A stretch of DNA of 64,000 bases. It comes from Caldithrix sp964468415 (lineage in GTDB: Bacteria > Calditrichota > Calditrichia > Calditrichales > Calditrichaceae). Below, one piece after another: positions 43,198 to 52,197 of this stretch (position 1 is the stretch's first letter; every line of letters begins with the position of its first letter). The notes under the pieces were generated by a model. The model saw only the letters and a list, made by a program, of their open reading frames with translations. It searched no databases and had not been told where the DNA came from. A program made the translations under genes and the position numbers. The stretch covers positions 1 to 64,000 of the forward strand of contig CAYXUS010000160.1 of assembly GCA_964468415.1 (NCBI GenBank), read 5' to 3'.

Positions 43198-44775
43198 ATG
43201 AACAGAAAATTGATGTTAGAAAATTTAACATCCCATCCGCAAAAGGAGTGGGATGTTCTGGTCATTGGCGGAGGCGCCACCGGTTTGGGAGCCGCCGTCG
43301 ATGCGGCAACACGTGGATTTAATACCTTGCTGGTGGAACAGGCCGACTTTGCCAAAGGAACATCCAGCCGCAGCACCAAATTGGTGCACGGAGGCGTACG
43401 CTACCTGGCACAAGGGGATGTTTCTCTGGTTTTCGAAGCTTTGCACGAACGCGGCTTGCTCATGCAGAACGCCCCGCATCTGGTGCGTAATCAAGCCTTT
43501 ATTATTCCTGCCTACGAATGGTGGGAGGGACCGTTCTACAACATCGGCATGAAGGTGTACGATTTGATGGCCGGGAAATTAGGTTTTGGCCCTTCGCAAA
43601 AAATTTCCAAAGAAGAAACCCTCAAAGCCATTCCCAATTTAACCCAAAAGGGACTACTGGGCGGGGTAATCTATTACGACGGCCAATTCGATGATGCCCG
43701 GCTGGCGGTCAATTTGGCGCAGACCGCCGTTGAAAACGGCGCAACCGTGTTAAACTACATGAAGGTAATCGGCCTGCATAAAGATGCACGTGGCATTCTG
43801 GACGGCGCCCTTTTACTCGATCTGGAGACAAACCGGGAAATTGCGGTTAAGGCACGCGTTATCATAAATGCAACCGGCGTTTTCAGCGATTCCGTGCGAA
43901 AGTTAGACGACCCTTCGGCTCCTAACACGGTGGTGCCCAGTCAGGGCGTGCATCTCATTCTGGAGCACAGCTTTTTGCAAGGCGACTCCGCCATCATGAT
44001 TCCCCACACACCCGACGGCCGGGTTTTGTTTGCCGTGCCCTGGCACAACAAAGTAATTGTGGGTACCACCGATACGCCGTTAAGAGAAATTTCTCTGGAG
44101 CCCCGTCCGTTACCGGAAGAAATCGACTTTTTGCTTAACACATCGGCTCAATATTTGAAAAAAGATCCGCGTCCCGAAGACGTACTCAGTGTTTTTGCCG
44201 GGCTTCGCCCTCTGGCCGCACCGGCGGGAAGTGCCGAACAAACCAAAGACATCTCACGCCGGCACCAAATAACGGTTTCGCTTTCCGGGTTGGTAACCGT
44301 GACCGGCGGCAAGTGGACGACTTATCGTAAAATGGCCGAAGAAACCATCGACAAAGCCATCATCGTAGGCGGCCTGGAAGAAAAAGACTGCGTGACCAAA
44401 CATCTGCCCATTCATGGCTATCTCAAAAATACCGATTTCGATCAGCCGCTTTATTATTACGGAGCAGACAAAACCATTTTGCAAGAGACCGTCTTTGCAG
44501 AAGATCAAAATCTGGAAGAACCCTTGCACGCCCACCTACCTTATTTAAAGGGAGAAGTAATCTGGGCCGTGCGCCATGAGATGGCCCGTACGGTGGAAGA
44601 TTTTTTGGCACGGCGTACGCGCGCGCTCTTTTTGGATGCCCGGGCCAGCATAGAGATGGCACCGGCCGTTGCCCGTCTGATGGCCGATGAATTAGGCTAT
44701 TCCCGAAAGTGGATAAAGCAACAGGTGGCCGACTACCAGGCCTTAGCCAAAGGCTACTTGCTAACCGATCAATAG
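43198..44775 (+). CDS. glpD: FAD-dependent glycerol-3-phosphate dehydrogenase
   Basis: 525 residues. FAD-binding motif VIGGGATGLGAAVDAATRG (21-39), the family signatures FAKGTSSRSTKLVHGGVRYL (located about 51-70) and GGKWTTYRKMAEE, and the C-terminal cap domain with the RHEMARTVEDFLARRTRALFL block. It oxidises glycerol-3-phosphate to DHAP and passes electrons to quinone at the inner membrane. The 18-nt leader has only a weak ribosome site, which agrees with coupling to the patatin gene. Confidence 0.95.
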   Translation: MNRKLMLENLTSHPQKEWDVLVIGGGATGLGAAVDAATRGFNTLLVEQADFAKGTSSRSTKLVHGGVRYLAQGDVSLVFEALHERGLLMQNAPHLVRNQAFIIPAYEWWEGPFYNIGMKVYDLMAGKLGFGPSQKISKEETLKAIPNLTQKGLLGGVIYYDGQFDDARLAVNLAQTAVENGATVLNYMKVIGLHKDARGILDGALLLDLETNREIAVKARVIINATGVFSDSVRKLDDPSAPNTVVPSQGVHLILEHSFLQGDSAIMIPHTPDGRVLFAVPWHNKVIVGTTDTPLREISLEPRPLPEEIDFLLNTSAQYLKKDPRPEDVLSVFAGLRPLAAPAGSAEQTKDISRRHQITVSLSGLVTVTGGKWTTYRKMAEETIDKAIIVGGLEEKDCVTKHLPIHGYLKNTDFDQPLYYYGADKTILQETVFAEDQNLEEPLHAHLPYLKGEVIWAVRHEMARTVEDFLARRTRALFLDARASIEMAPAVARLMADELGYSRKWIKQQVADYQALAKGYLLTDQ

Positions 44776-44813
44776 CAAATGCAAGTATCAGGCCAAAACA
44801 GAAAGATTACTTC

Positions 44814-45677
44814 ATGCAAATTCATTCCAAACGTCAAACGCTTATTGTTGCCCATCGGGGCGCCTCACACGCGGCACCGGAAAACACCTTACCCGCCTTC
44901 CGGCTGGCCATTGAAGAAGATGCCGATTTTATTGAAGGCGATTTCTGGCTAACCAAAGACAGGCACATCGTCTGCATCCACGATCCCGATACGGCACGCG
45001 TAAGCTGTACCCATTCCAAACTGGATGTACGCTCTTCCACATTGCGGCAGCTAAAGGCGTTGGAGCTTGGAGAATGCCAGGGCAAACAATTCAAAGGCAC
45101 TTCGATTCCGACCTTGCCTGAAATTCTTGAAATTTTACCACCCGAAAAGGGCATCTTTCTGGAAATCAAGGATCCGCGTACTTTGTTTCTGGAAAAATTA
45201 CTGCCCATCGCCCGCCGGTACGGGCTTACCCCCGATCGAATGCGATTAATCGCATTCGATCCCGAGGTAATTCGCCGGGCACGAGAGTACTTTCCCCAAC
45301 ACAAAATCTACTGGCTGTACAATTGGTATCTGGCCAAAGAAACCGGCCTACTTTCCAATTCTCCCAAAGAAATATTAAAAATTTTGCGCCTGCTGCCCTG
45401 CGACGGCCTGAACCTAAACCCCGCTCCATGGATTGACATCGACTTTGTACGCCAATTGCGTAAAATGAACATGGACTTTTGTGTTTACAATGTAAATCAT
45501 TTCGATGATGCTTTAAAACTTATCACGTTGGGTGTAGATGCCATTGCGACCAACTATCCGGCGAAAATGCGTGCGCAAATCGCCCGTTATTTTGCGCCTG
45601 CGCCCGTTTCCCGCAAAAAAGCCGAGCGGGTTTCCCTGAACAAGGGCCAAATCGATTTTAAAAACACATTCGAGTAG
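44814..45677 (+). CDS. Glycerophosphodiester phosphodiesterase
   Basis: 287 residues from the ATG at 44814; an open frame extending 35 codons upstream overlaps glpD and has no ribosome site. GDPD barrel with H14-R15 (AHRGASH), E41 and D43 (EGDFWLTKD), H56 (HDPDT), E in LEIKD, and NVNHFDDALKL near the end. It cleaves deacylated phospholipids to glycerol-3-phosphate plus alcohol. No signal peptide, so it is cytoplasmic (UgpQ-like). It follows glpD, which uses its product. The last 25 residues are a basic tail beyond the barrel. Confidence 0.92.
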   Translation: MQIHSKRQTLIVAHRGASHAAPENTLPAFRLAIEEDADFIEGDFWLTKDRHIVCIHDPDTARVSCTHSKLDVRSSTLRQLKALELGECQGKQFKGTSIPTLPEILEILPPEKGIFLEIKDPRTLFLEKLLPIARRYGLTPDRMRLIAFDPEVIRRAREYFPQHKIYWLYNWYLAKETGLLSNSPKEILKILRLLPCDGLNLNPAPWIDIDFVRQLRKMNMDFCVYNVNHFDDALKLITLGVDAIATNYPAKMRAQIARYFAPAPVSRKKAERVSLNKGQIDFKNTFE

Positions 45678-45729
45678 CGTTTCCGGGCGTACCCGCCCCA
45701 AAATCTCGGCAATCTTCCCGTTCGGGCAT

Positions 45730-45757
45730 AAAAAAAGCCGGTTAAAACCGGCTTTTT
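45730..45757. terminator. Bidirectional terminator between gdpD and pfp
   Basis: Perfect stem GCCGGTT/AACCGGC (45737-45743, 45746-45752) flanked by A and T runs on both sides. It serves the convergent genes ending at 45677 (+) and 45778 (-). Confidence 0.9.
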
Positions 45758-45777
45758 TCTTTTAACGACACAAATCA

Positions 45778-47109
45778 TTATTTGCCTGTTTTTCTTGGCC
45801 TGCTCGAAGAAATCTTTTCATGCGCAATCCCGTCATCGCCAATATTAAGCACATCTTTCTCGCTCACCAGATATTCGAATTGCTGTTTAAATTCGTCCAG
45901 GCTCACTCCGGCGGTTGCCGCGTATTTGGCCAGTTCATGCGGATCTTCAAAATCTTCGGCTTTCAGGCGAATCATGTAACGGTAGGCCACATGGTAGTAT
46001 TCGGAATTCACATCCACCATGCGAATTTTCATGCGCTTGGTTTTGGGATCGATCTTGTCTTTCAAATAAATGGGTACAAATTTCCCGTCTTGAATGGAAA
46101 TCAGCGCACCGGAGCCACCGTCAAACAAAAACTTAGCCGCCATAAAGCCCAGATCACGGCAATATTCCATGTCAAACGGAATGGGATCGGCACAGCGCAA
46201 TTCGTAACCGATGTTTTTGGCCACAATCGTCGATTTAATCTTAAATTCGGCCAGACGTTCCTGCACCTTGCGCTTCAGAATTTCGCCGAAACTAATCTCC
46301 GCCAAGCGGATGTTATCGTGGGCATCTTTTTCCACGGACATTAACTGCTGAAAATCTTCCGGATCCAATTTTTCCAGCAAACCTTCCGCCAGAATGGCCA
46401 CTCCGTCCTTGCGTCCGTAGCTCAAACGCTTGATGATGGCACCGACCAAAATATCCACGATGCGTTTCAGTTTGATTTTTTTGTTACCAAATTCTTCCGG
46501 GATCAACGTCAAGGTAGCACCGGCCGCTTTCCCGATTCCCATAGCCAGATGGCCGGCTTTGCGTCCCATAGTAACCACAAAATACCAGCGCGAAGTCGTT
46601 TTGGCATCGGTCATGATATTCTTAACGATTTCCACGCCAAGGTGACGTGCCGTCTGGAAACCGAACGTACTAATCGTACCGGGTAAATCCAGATCGTTGT
46701 CGATGGTTTTGGGTACGTGCGCCACACGCACCCGTCCGTCGGCCACCTGTTGCACACGGTAAGCCGAATAGGCCGTATCATCACCACCGATGGTGATTAA
46801 TTTATCCACATTCAGGCGCAACAAAGACGAAACCGTATTTTCCAGATGACGGGGATCCTTGGTCGGATTGTCGCGCGAGATACCGATGTGCGATCCCCCG
46901 CGAAAATGAATGCGGCTGACCGATTCGATGGTCAGGGGAATCACATGCGAAATATCGCCGCGCATAATCCATTTAAACCCGTCTTCAATACCAATTACTT
47001 CCGATCCGGATAAAACGGCGCGAATAGTTGCGGCGCCGATAACACTATTTATACCGGGAGCCGGACCGCCTCCCACTAAAATTGCTGTACGTTTTGGGAA
47101 TAATGACAT
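45778..47109 (-). CDS. pfp: Phosphofructokinase, probably PPi-dependent
   Basis: 443 residues, of the longer group II type. It phosphorylates fructose-6-phosphate. Two residue patterns separate PPi- from ATP-users: GGDD (108-111; ATP enzymes have GGDG) and PKTIDND (133-139; ATP enzymes have PGTIDND). Both have the PPi form here. MGRKAGHLA (181-189) contains the substrate-binding MGR. GGAG lies 6 nt before the ATG. Using PPi would make the step reversible and save ATP. No pyrophosphatase gene is seen nearby. An ATP-dependent member with unusual residues is less likely. Confidence 0.88.
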   Translation of the reverse strand: MSLFPKRTAILVGGGPAPGINSVIGAATIRAVLSGSEVIGIEDGFKWIMRGDISHVIPLTIESVSRIHFRGGSHIGISRDNPTKDPRHLENTVSSLLRLNVDKLITIGGDDTAYSAYRVQQVADGRVRVAHVPKTIDNDLDLPGTISTFGFQTARHLGVEIVKNIMTDAKTTSRWYFVVTMGRKAGHLAMGIGKAAGATLTLIPEEFGNKKIKLKRIVDILVGAIIKRLSYGRKDGVAILAEGLLEKLDPEDFQQLMSVEKDAHDNIRLAEISFGEILKRKVQERLAEFKIKSTIVAKNIGYELRCADPIPFDMEYCRDLGFMAAKFLFDGGSGALISIQDGKFVPIYLKDKIDPKTKRMKIRMVDVNSEYYHVAYRYMIRLKAEDFEDPHELAKYAATAGVSLDEFKQQFEYLVSEKDVLNIGDDGIAHEKISSSRPRKTGK

Positions 47110-47608
47110 GGCTACTCCAAATCCTTTTAATAATTAAACTTTCCTTAAATCTTCACCTAATTAGATCGCATGAATAATCAATAAGTTTCCCTGTTGCCCA
47201 TTTTATTCTGTTCGGGCGTCCGTTTTCCGCCCCATCCCTGTTTTGGGCGAAATACCGTGCGCATTTTGTAAAATTTCTTTTAAAAATGCAATTAACCTCA
47301 TTTTTTTGCTAATTTAATTTAAATTCTCAAACCGAGTAACGCAAATTTCAATTATGAACAAACGGGATGAAATATTTTTTCAAAATTCTCCGGCTTTCGT
47401 GATTTGAAGCATTTTTTTCCGCCCAATCGAATTTATCTTATTTTTAACCAAGCTTGCGTCGATTATTCAGAAAAATAATTGTACAGGCTGCGCCCGTGTT
47501 TCGGGGAAGATGATTTTTTTATTTTCCCCGAATTATTTTAGAAATTTCTCGTTTTTTTTCATAAATTAAACGGCACTCGTCAGGCGCAGCAGATCAGGGA
47601 GAGATACC
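47110..47608. other. 499-bp non-coding gap
   Basis: A+T-rich region between divergent genes. I see no gene or relic. A 9-bp perfect inverted repeat TTCGGGGAA/TTCCCCGAA (47500-47508 and 47524-47532, 15-nt spacer rich in T) lies about 80 nt before the YhaN-like gene and may be a leader hairpin or operator. Confidence 0.55.
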
Positions 47609-49372
47609 ATGCGAATTGTTTCGTTCCAAATTTCCGGCTTTAAGGGATATGAGCATCCGACCACCATAAATTTCGTCGATGAAAACGGCAAACTTATTTT
47701 TGACACCGAAGGCGAAGAACGTACCTTCATTTTTGAAGCCATCCTCGGAATTATTTTCGGATTTACTCAGGAAGAAAAGGAACGATTCCGCGGTGATCGC
47801 ACCATTAATCAGACCTTTACGGGACTGGTAACCCTGGCGCTGGATCAAAAAACGGTACTCATTGAGCGGGATTTCGAAACCGACATCATCGCCTGCCTGC
47901 TTTCGGACAATTTGTCCAGCCGGCCTATTTTTCAGGGTAAAGACATCGTTGACAACGGATATTCGCGTCCCTATCTCGACATGCTGCGTTCCATCTTCCC
48001 CATTGTGGACAAATCGCTCTATCTGGAAATTCTGAAAGACGAAATTAATGAGGGACATTCGCTCTCCGGCTTGCTGCATTCTTTGTACCTGTTGTTTTCG
48101 CCACGTTTTAACCTGAACAAAGTACGCTTTTTAATTTCCAAGAGCGAATCGCTCATGGCCAATATCGACACTTCGAAACTGAACAGCAAAAACATTGAGC
48201 AGCTGGAACAATTCAAAGAGGGCTTAATCTTCGTCAAAAATTTGCAAAATTTCCGTCAGGAATTAAAAGGTGATCTGGAAAAACTTCTCCAATTACTAAA
48301 CAAAATCCGCCATCAGGATATCCAGAAAGGCTCTTTGCTGGCCCAACTGGAAGAATCTTACAAAGCCCTGATCGACTTTAACCCCATTTTGCTACGGGCC
48401 GAGGTTTTGCTGTGGAAAAGCCTCATTCAAATCAAAGAAAAAAATCAAAAGGAACTAAAAGCGTTACGTCAGCGCATTAACGAAATTGAACGAACACTGC
48501 AAACGGAGCTGGCAGAATACAACCAACTGCCCGAGTCGATCAACAAAGAGATTAACAAATATGAAGAAGACTTAGCCAAGGCCGAAAAGCTCAAAGAAAA
48601 AATCCGCAAAATAGATACCGAAATCCAACTGAACGAGGTAAAATACAGCACCTGGCGCAACTTCAAAATTTTCTTTATTGCCTTTGTTACTCCCATTTCT
48701 TTCGGTTTGTCCTACGTGGCATTCAATTCGTGGTTTTTGATCATCCCCGAGGCATTTTTCTTTTTCCTGATCTTCTTCTTCCTTTTCGGACATTACCATT
48801 CCAAAATCAAAGAAAAGTTAGACAACCTGCAAGAAGATAAAGACATCTTGCAAAAACGCCTGTACGATACGCAGAAAGCGATAGAACGCCTGGGCCAAAA
48901 ATGGTATTTCCTGAAAGATCCCGAAACCTTCAAGGCGCACAAAAATCGCCTTCTGGAATATCAGGATTTACAGCAACGGCTAAAACAGTTGCGGCGTAAA
49001 GAACAACGTATTTTACAGGTGCTCAACCAGCCCAGCTCACAACGGCAATTGGAAGCTTTTAAACAAAAATACGGCTCGCTCATCGATATTTCCCGCCCGG
49101 ACCTGGAAGAATATCTGGATACATTTGTAGAATTAAAAAATCGTCTGTCTTCCATCGAATCCAGTTCGGTAGATCCGCCGGTGGTTCAGGAACTGCAAAA
49201 AATCATTCAGGACTACCGTCAGGCCATCGGGCAATTGAAAGCAACCGAAGAACACATCAGCGAACGGTTGCAACTCCACCAATACAACTTGCCTATCGAT
49301 CAAATTCTTGATGCGGTAAATCGACGCATTAAAAATTTACAGATGCGTCAGGGAATTCAATTTGAATATTAA
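47609..49372 (+). CDS. YhaN-like membrane coiled-coil protein with a degenerate P-loop
   Basis: 587 residues. The N-terminal 110 residues follow the AAA_27/YhaN/Rad50 head: MRIVSFQISGFKGYEHPTTINF, the P-loop region, FEAILGIIFGF, and a later strand LALDQKTVLIERDFETD. Where the P-loop should read G.NEAGKST, it reads DTEGEERTF, so the nucleotide-binding Lys and Ser/Thr are missing. A long coiled coil (about 190-335) follows, two membrane helices (about 355-395), then a second coiled coil to the end. The C-terminal ATPase half with the ABC signature and Walker B is absent. Apparently a non-ATPase relative; function unknown. AGGGAG precedes the ATG. Confidence 0.8.
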   Translation: MRIVSFQISGFKGYEHPTTINFVDENGKLIFDTEGEERTFIFEAILGIIFGFTQEEKERFRGDRTINQTFTGLVTLALDQKTVLIERDFETDIIACLLSDNLSSRPIFQGKDIVDNGYSRPYLDMLRSIFPIVDKSLYLEILKDEINEGHSLSGLLHSLYLLFSPRFNLNKVRFLISKSESLMANIDTSKLNSKNIEQLEQFKEGLIFVKNLQNFRQELKGDLEKLLQLLNKIRHQDIQKGSLLAQLEESYKALIDFNPILLRAEVLLWKSLIQIKEKNQKELKALRQRINEIERTLQTELAEYNQLPESINKEINKYEEDLAKAEKLKEKIRKIDTEIQLNEVKYSTWRNFKIFFIAFVTPISFGLSYVAFNSWFLIIPEAFFFFLIFFFLFGHYHSKIKEKLDNLQEDKDILQKRLYDTQKAIERLGQKWYFLKDPETFKAHKNRLLEYQDLQQRLKQLRRKEQRILQVLNQPSSQRQLEAFKQKYGSLIDISRPDLEEYLDTFVELKNRLSSIESSSVDPPVVQELQKIIQDYRQAIGQLKATEEHISERLQLHQYNLPIDQILDAVNRRIKNLQMRQGIQFEY

Positions 49373-49512
49373 GGCAAATTCGTTTAATTTGCACAAAGAC
49401 ACCGGGAGTCCGTCAATTTAACAAGGGTTGACCGCCTGGCCTTTCCCGGATGTTACGATAGGCACGCATTTACCCTTGAAACGACAACCACCCACAAAAC
49501 TCGGGGAAATTT

Positions 49513-50475
49513 ATGGATGCTTTGATAAAATCGGCTCAAACCGCGTTACAGGTTTGTTTGGGCCTGCAAAATAACGAACGCTTGCTCATCGTCAGCGATC
49601 CGAACAAACAAAAAATTGCTCAGGCCTTTTTTAATGCCGGGCAAGAAATGGCCAGCCACGTTTTGCTGGTCCAAATTCCCGTGGCCGAGGTTAACGGTCA
49701 GGAACCGCCACAGGACGTTGCCGAACTCATGAAAAAATACGATGTGATCGTCTGCCCCACAACCAAATCTCTAACCCACACCAACGCACGGCGCGCTGCC
49801 TGTAAAGTAGGCGCACGTGTGGCCACTATGCCCGACATTGCCGAAGACACCATGATTCGCACCCTGAACGCCGACTACCAGCAAATTGCCGAGCGCACCA
49901 AACGCCTGACGGCCATTTTAAACGAAGGCAAGCTGGTGCACTTAACTTCGCCCCTTGGTACCGATTTGTACATGCCCATCGAAGGCATTCAGGCCATTGC
50001 TTCCACGGGATTAATTCTGGAGCGGGGACAGGGCGGCAACTTGCCCAGTGGCGAGGCCTTTTTAATGCCGCAGGAAGGAAAAAGCGAAGGCGTACTTATT
50101 GCCGATGCCTCGGCTGCCGGAATCGGCAAAATTAACAAACCGATTAAAATTACCATTAAAGAAGGCTTTGCCGTTAAAATGGAAGGCGGCGTGCAGGCCG
50201 ATCGTCTGTTTACCATGCTCAGCCGTTTTGGTCGCGACGGGCTGAACGTTGCAGAATTTGGCATCGGGACCAACCACGCGGCCCAAATTACCGGCCACAT
50301 TCTGGAAGACGAAAAAGTATTGGGCACCGCTCACGTGGCCTTTGGCAACAACGTGAGCATGGGCGGCACTTACGACGTGGGCATTCATGTGGACTGCGTT
50401 ATCACCAGGCCGTCCATTTACATTGACGAACGCCCCCTCATGCTGGAAGGTAAGTTAGTGGTCGATATCCATTAA
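49513..50475 (+). CDS. M29-like aminopeptidase, short form
   Basis: 320 residues, about 90 shorter than the M29 protein at 852. The metal-ligand set is conserved: E181 in NLPSGEAF, E248 in AEFGIGTN, H274 in GTAHVAFGNN, and H292 and D294 in HVDCV. Relatives are annotated as leucyl aminopeptidase or M29-like. The N-terminal domain is reduced. Cytoplasmic. It is followed after 19 nt by a TauE/SafE permease, probably co-transcribed. Confidence 0.85.
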   Translation: MDALIKSAQTALQVCLGLQNNERLLIVSDPNKQKIAQAFFNAGQEMASHVLLVQIPVAEVNGQEPPQDVAELMKKYDVIVCPTTKSLTHTNARRAACKVGARVATMPDIAEDTMIRTLNADYQQIAERTKRLTAILNEGKLVHLTSPLGTDLYMPIEGIQAIASTGLILERGQGGNLPSGEAFLMPQEGKSEGVLIADASAAGIGKINKPIKITIKEGFAVKMEGGVQADRLFTMLSRFGRDGLNVAEFGIGTNHAAQITGHILEDEKVLGTAHVAFGNNVSMGGTYDVGIHVDCVITRPSIYIDERPLMLEGKLVVDIH

Positions 50476-50494
50476 AATCGGACGAAATTCGACC

Positions 50495-51223
50495 ATGGAC
50501 GGGCTGCATTTCCTTTTACCGGCTACGCTTATTTTTGCGGCCTATTTTGTAAAAGGCTACAGCGGCTTTGGGCCGGCACTTATCCTTATCCCCACCCTTA
50601 GCCTGGTGTACACCCCGCACAGTGCCATTTTGCTGGTTACTCTGTTCGACCTGATGGCCGGGATGGCTTTGTTGATTTCGGTCTGGCGTTCCATTCGCTG
50701 GAAAACGACGTTTTCGGTTTTGCTGGCCTTTTTCCCGGGGGCACTATTGGGCGCCCGGCTTATGACCGGCATGCCCGTTGAACCCTTAAAAAAGATTTTG
50801 GCCATTGTGCTCCTTCTTTTTATCGCACTCATCTGGAACAAAAATGCTCCCCCAAAGCAACAGACCAAAATGCACACGCGCTTGGGGCAAAGCCTGGCCG
50901 CTTTTGGCGCAGGATTTACCGGAGGGCTAACCGGAATCAGTGGCCCGCTGCTGGTCGTTTATTTTAAGCTGGTTCACCCCAAAACATTTTTCCGCAACCA
51001 GCTTATCGCCATTTTTGCCTTTGGGGCAGCCTGGCGCCTTTTTTTGTACCATTCCTTTCACGCCGCGTTGCACATTCCTGTCTGGCAACTCATTATTTTT
51101 GCCTTGCTTATGCTCAGCGCATTGTTCTTCGGTTCACGTTTTCAACTAAAAACAGACGAACAAACTTTTAACCGGAGTATTGCTTTGATTCTTTTAATTC
51201 CTTGTCTTACATTACTCATCTAA
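50495..51223 (+). CDS. TauE/SafE-family membrane permease
   Basis: 242 residues with about eight membrane helices in two repeated halves, each opening with the family motif: GYSGFGPALILIPTL (first half, about 21-35) and GFTGGLTGISGPLLVVYF (second half, about 138-155). The family exports sulfite, sulfoacetate and other anions. The substrate is not readable. It follows the M29-like gene and is 21 nt ahead of a cold-shock gene. Confidence 0.88.
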   Translation: MDGLHFLLPATLIFAAYFVKGYSGFGPALILIPTLSLVYTPHSAILLVTLFDLMAGMALLISVWRSIRWKTTFSVLLAFFPGALLGARLMTGMPVEPLKKILAIVLLLFIALIWNKNAPPKQQTKMHTRLGQSLAAFGAGFTGGLTGISGPLLVVYFKLVHPKTFFRNQLIAIFAFGAAWRLFLYHSFHAALHIPVWQLIIFALLMLSALFFGSRFQLKTDEQTFNRSIALILLIPCLTLLI

Positions 51224-51244
51224 CAAACCAAAAAAGGAGGCTCC

Positions 51245-51451
51245 GTGCAAAAAGGAACCGTAAAATTGTGGGACCGTGGTCGCGGATACGGATTTATTAC
51301 TACCGACGAAGGCGACGATTTGTTCGTAAATGTAAACGATTTGCACCCGGCATTAAAGGCCCGCGGGCTGGCCGAAGGCGACCGGGTTAAATTTGACGTG
51401 CGCACCGACATGAAGGGAGACAAAGCGGTAAACGTACGGCTGGATCAATGA
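51245..51451 (+). CDS. Cold-shock-domain protein
   Basis: 68 residues from a GTG with AAAGGAGG upstream. Single cold-shock domain: GTVKLWDRGRGYGFITTDEG at the start, RNP-1-like R13-G-Y-G-F-I18 (consensus KGFGFI) and RNP-2-like LFVNV (26-30, consensus VFVH). These proteins bind single-stranded RNA or DNA. The RNP-2 His is Asn here. Its last 7 bp overlap the end of the convergent HAD gene. Confidence 0.9.
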   Translation: MQKGTVKLWDRGRGYGFITTDEGDDLFVNVNDLHPALKARGLAEGDRVKFDVRTDMKGDKAVNVRLDQ

Positions 51452-52098
51452 GGTAGTTCGAGAAGCTTCTCCAGAATTTTTTCGACCTCATAAAAATCGT
51501 GGGCGATGTAATCGGCCTCTTTCAAATATTCGGGAGACAGCGTCGTTGTCACGGCAATTACCGTCATGCCTGCGGCTTTGCCGGCCTTAATGCCCATCGG
51601 GGCATTTTCGACCACCACGCAATCTTCGGCCGGCACCTGCAAAAGTTTGGCCGCTTTCAGGAACGGATCGGGGTGGGGCTTGCCGCGTTCCACGTCGTCG
51701 ATGGTAACCACGGCCGAAAAGAAATGATTAAAATGCTGTTCGATTACGCTTAAAACACGGGAACGATTGCCACCGGTTACTACAGCCAGCGGAATGCCAT
51801 GCGCATGAAGCCGTTCCAGCATCTCGTGGAAATGCTCGTAAAATTCCAGAGTCATGAATTGGTTGTAATAAGAAACCTTACGCTGCATGACGGCATTTAC
51901 CTGCTCTTCGCTAAGCCCGTGCTTTTTACCCAGATAATGGGCGATGGTATCGATGCCCTGACCTTCCAGAATAAAAAACTCTTCGGGTGTAATGTGCACA
52001 CCCCATTCGGCAAAGGCATTTTTCCAGGCCTGGAAATGCTGTTCCATGCTCTTAACCGTCACTCCGTCAAAATCGAATAATACCGCTTTTTTAGGCAT
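51445..52098 (-). CDS. HAD-superfamily phosphatase/phosphoglucomutase-like
   Basis: 217 residues from the ATG at 52098, chosen for the GGAAAGGA upstream and the family N-terminus MPKKAVLFDFDGV; the frame is open for 20 codons further. Nucleophile D9 and acid D11 (DFDGV), TGGNRS (motif II), Lys in RGKPHPDPFL and VVENAPMG (motif IV). The small cap domain puts it in the beta-phosphoglucomutase/phosphoglycolate-phosphatase group; the substrate is uncertain. It ends 7 bp inside the cold-shock gene on the other strand. Confidence 0.88.
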   Translation of the reverse strand: MPKKAVLFDFDGVTVKSMEQHFQAWKNAFAEWGVHITPEEFFILEGQGIDTIAHYLGKKHGLSEEQVNAVMQRKVSYYNQFMTLEFYEHFHEMLERLHAHGIPLAVVTGGNRSRVLSVIEQHFNHFFSAVVTIDDVERGKPHPDPFLKAAKLLQVPAEDCVVVENAPMGIKAGKAAGMTVIAVTTTLSPEYLKEADYIAHDFYEVEKILEKLLELPH

Positions 52099-52197
52099 AG
52101 CATCCTTTCCGTTGTTTTTGGGAAGCTGAATTTTAAGAAGAAATTGCCCATGCTTCAAATGTTTTTGGGGAAAATAGTAACGGGCGGGCAGGCCGTA

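Noticed and set aside
44709..44813. 35-codon upstream extension of the glycerophosphodiesterase
   Set aside because: It lies inside glpD in another frame and has no ribosome site; the family begins at the ATG at 44814.
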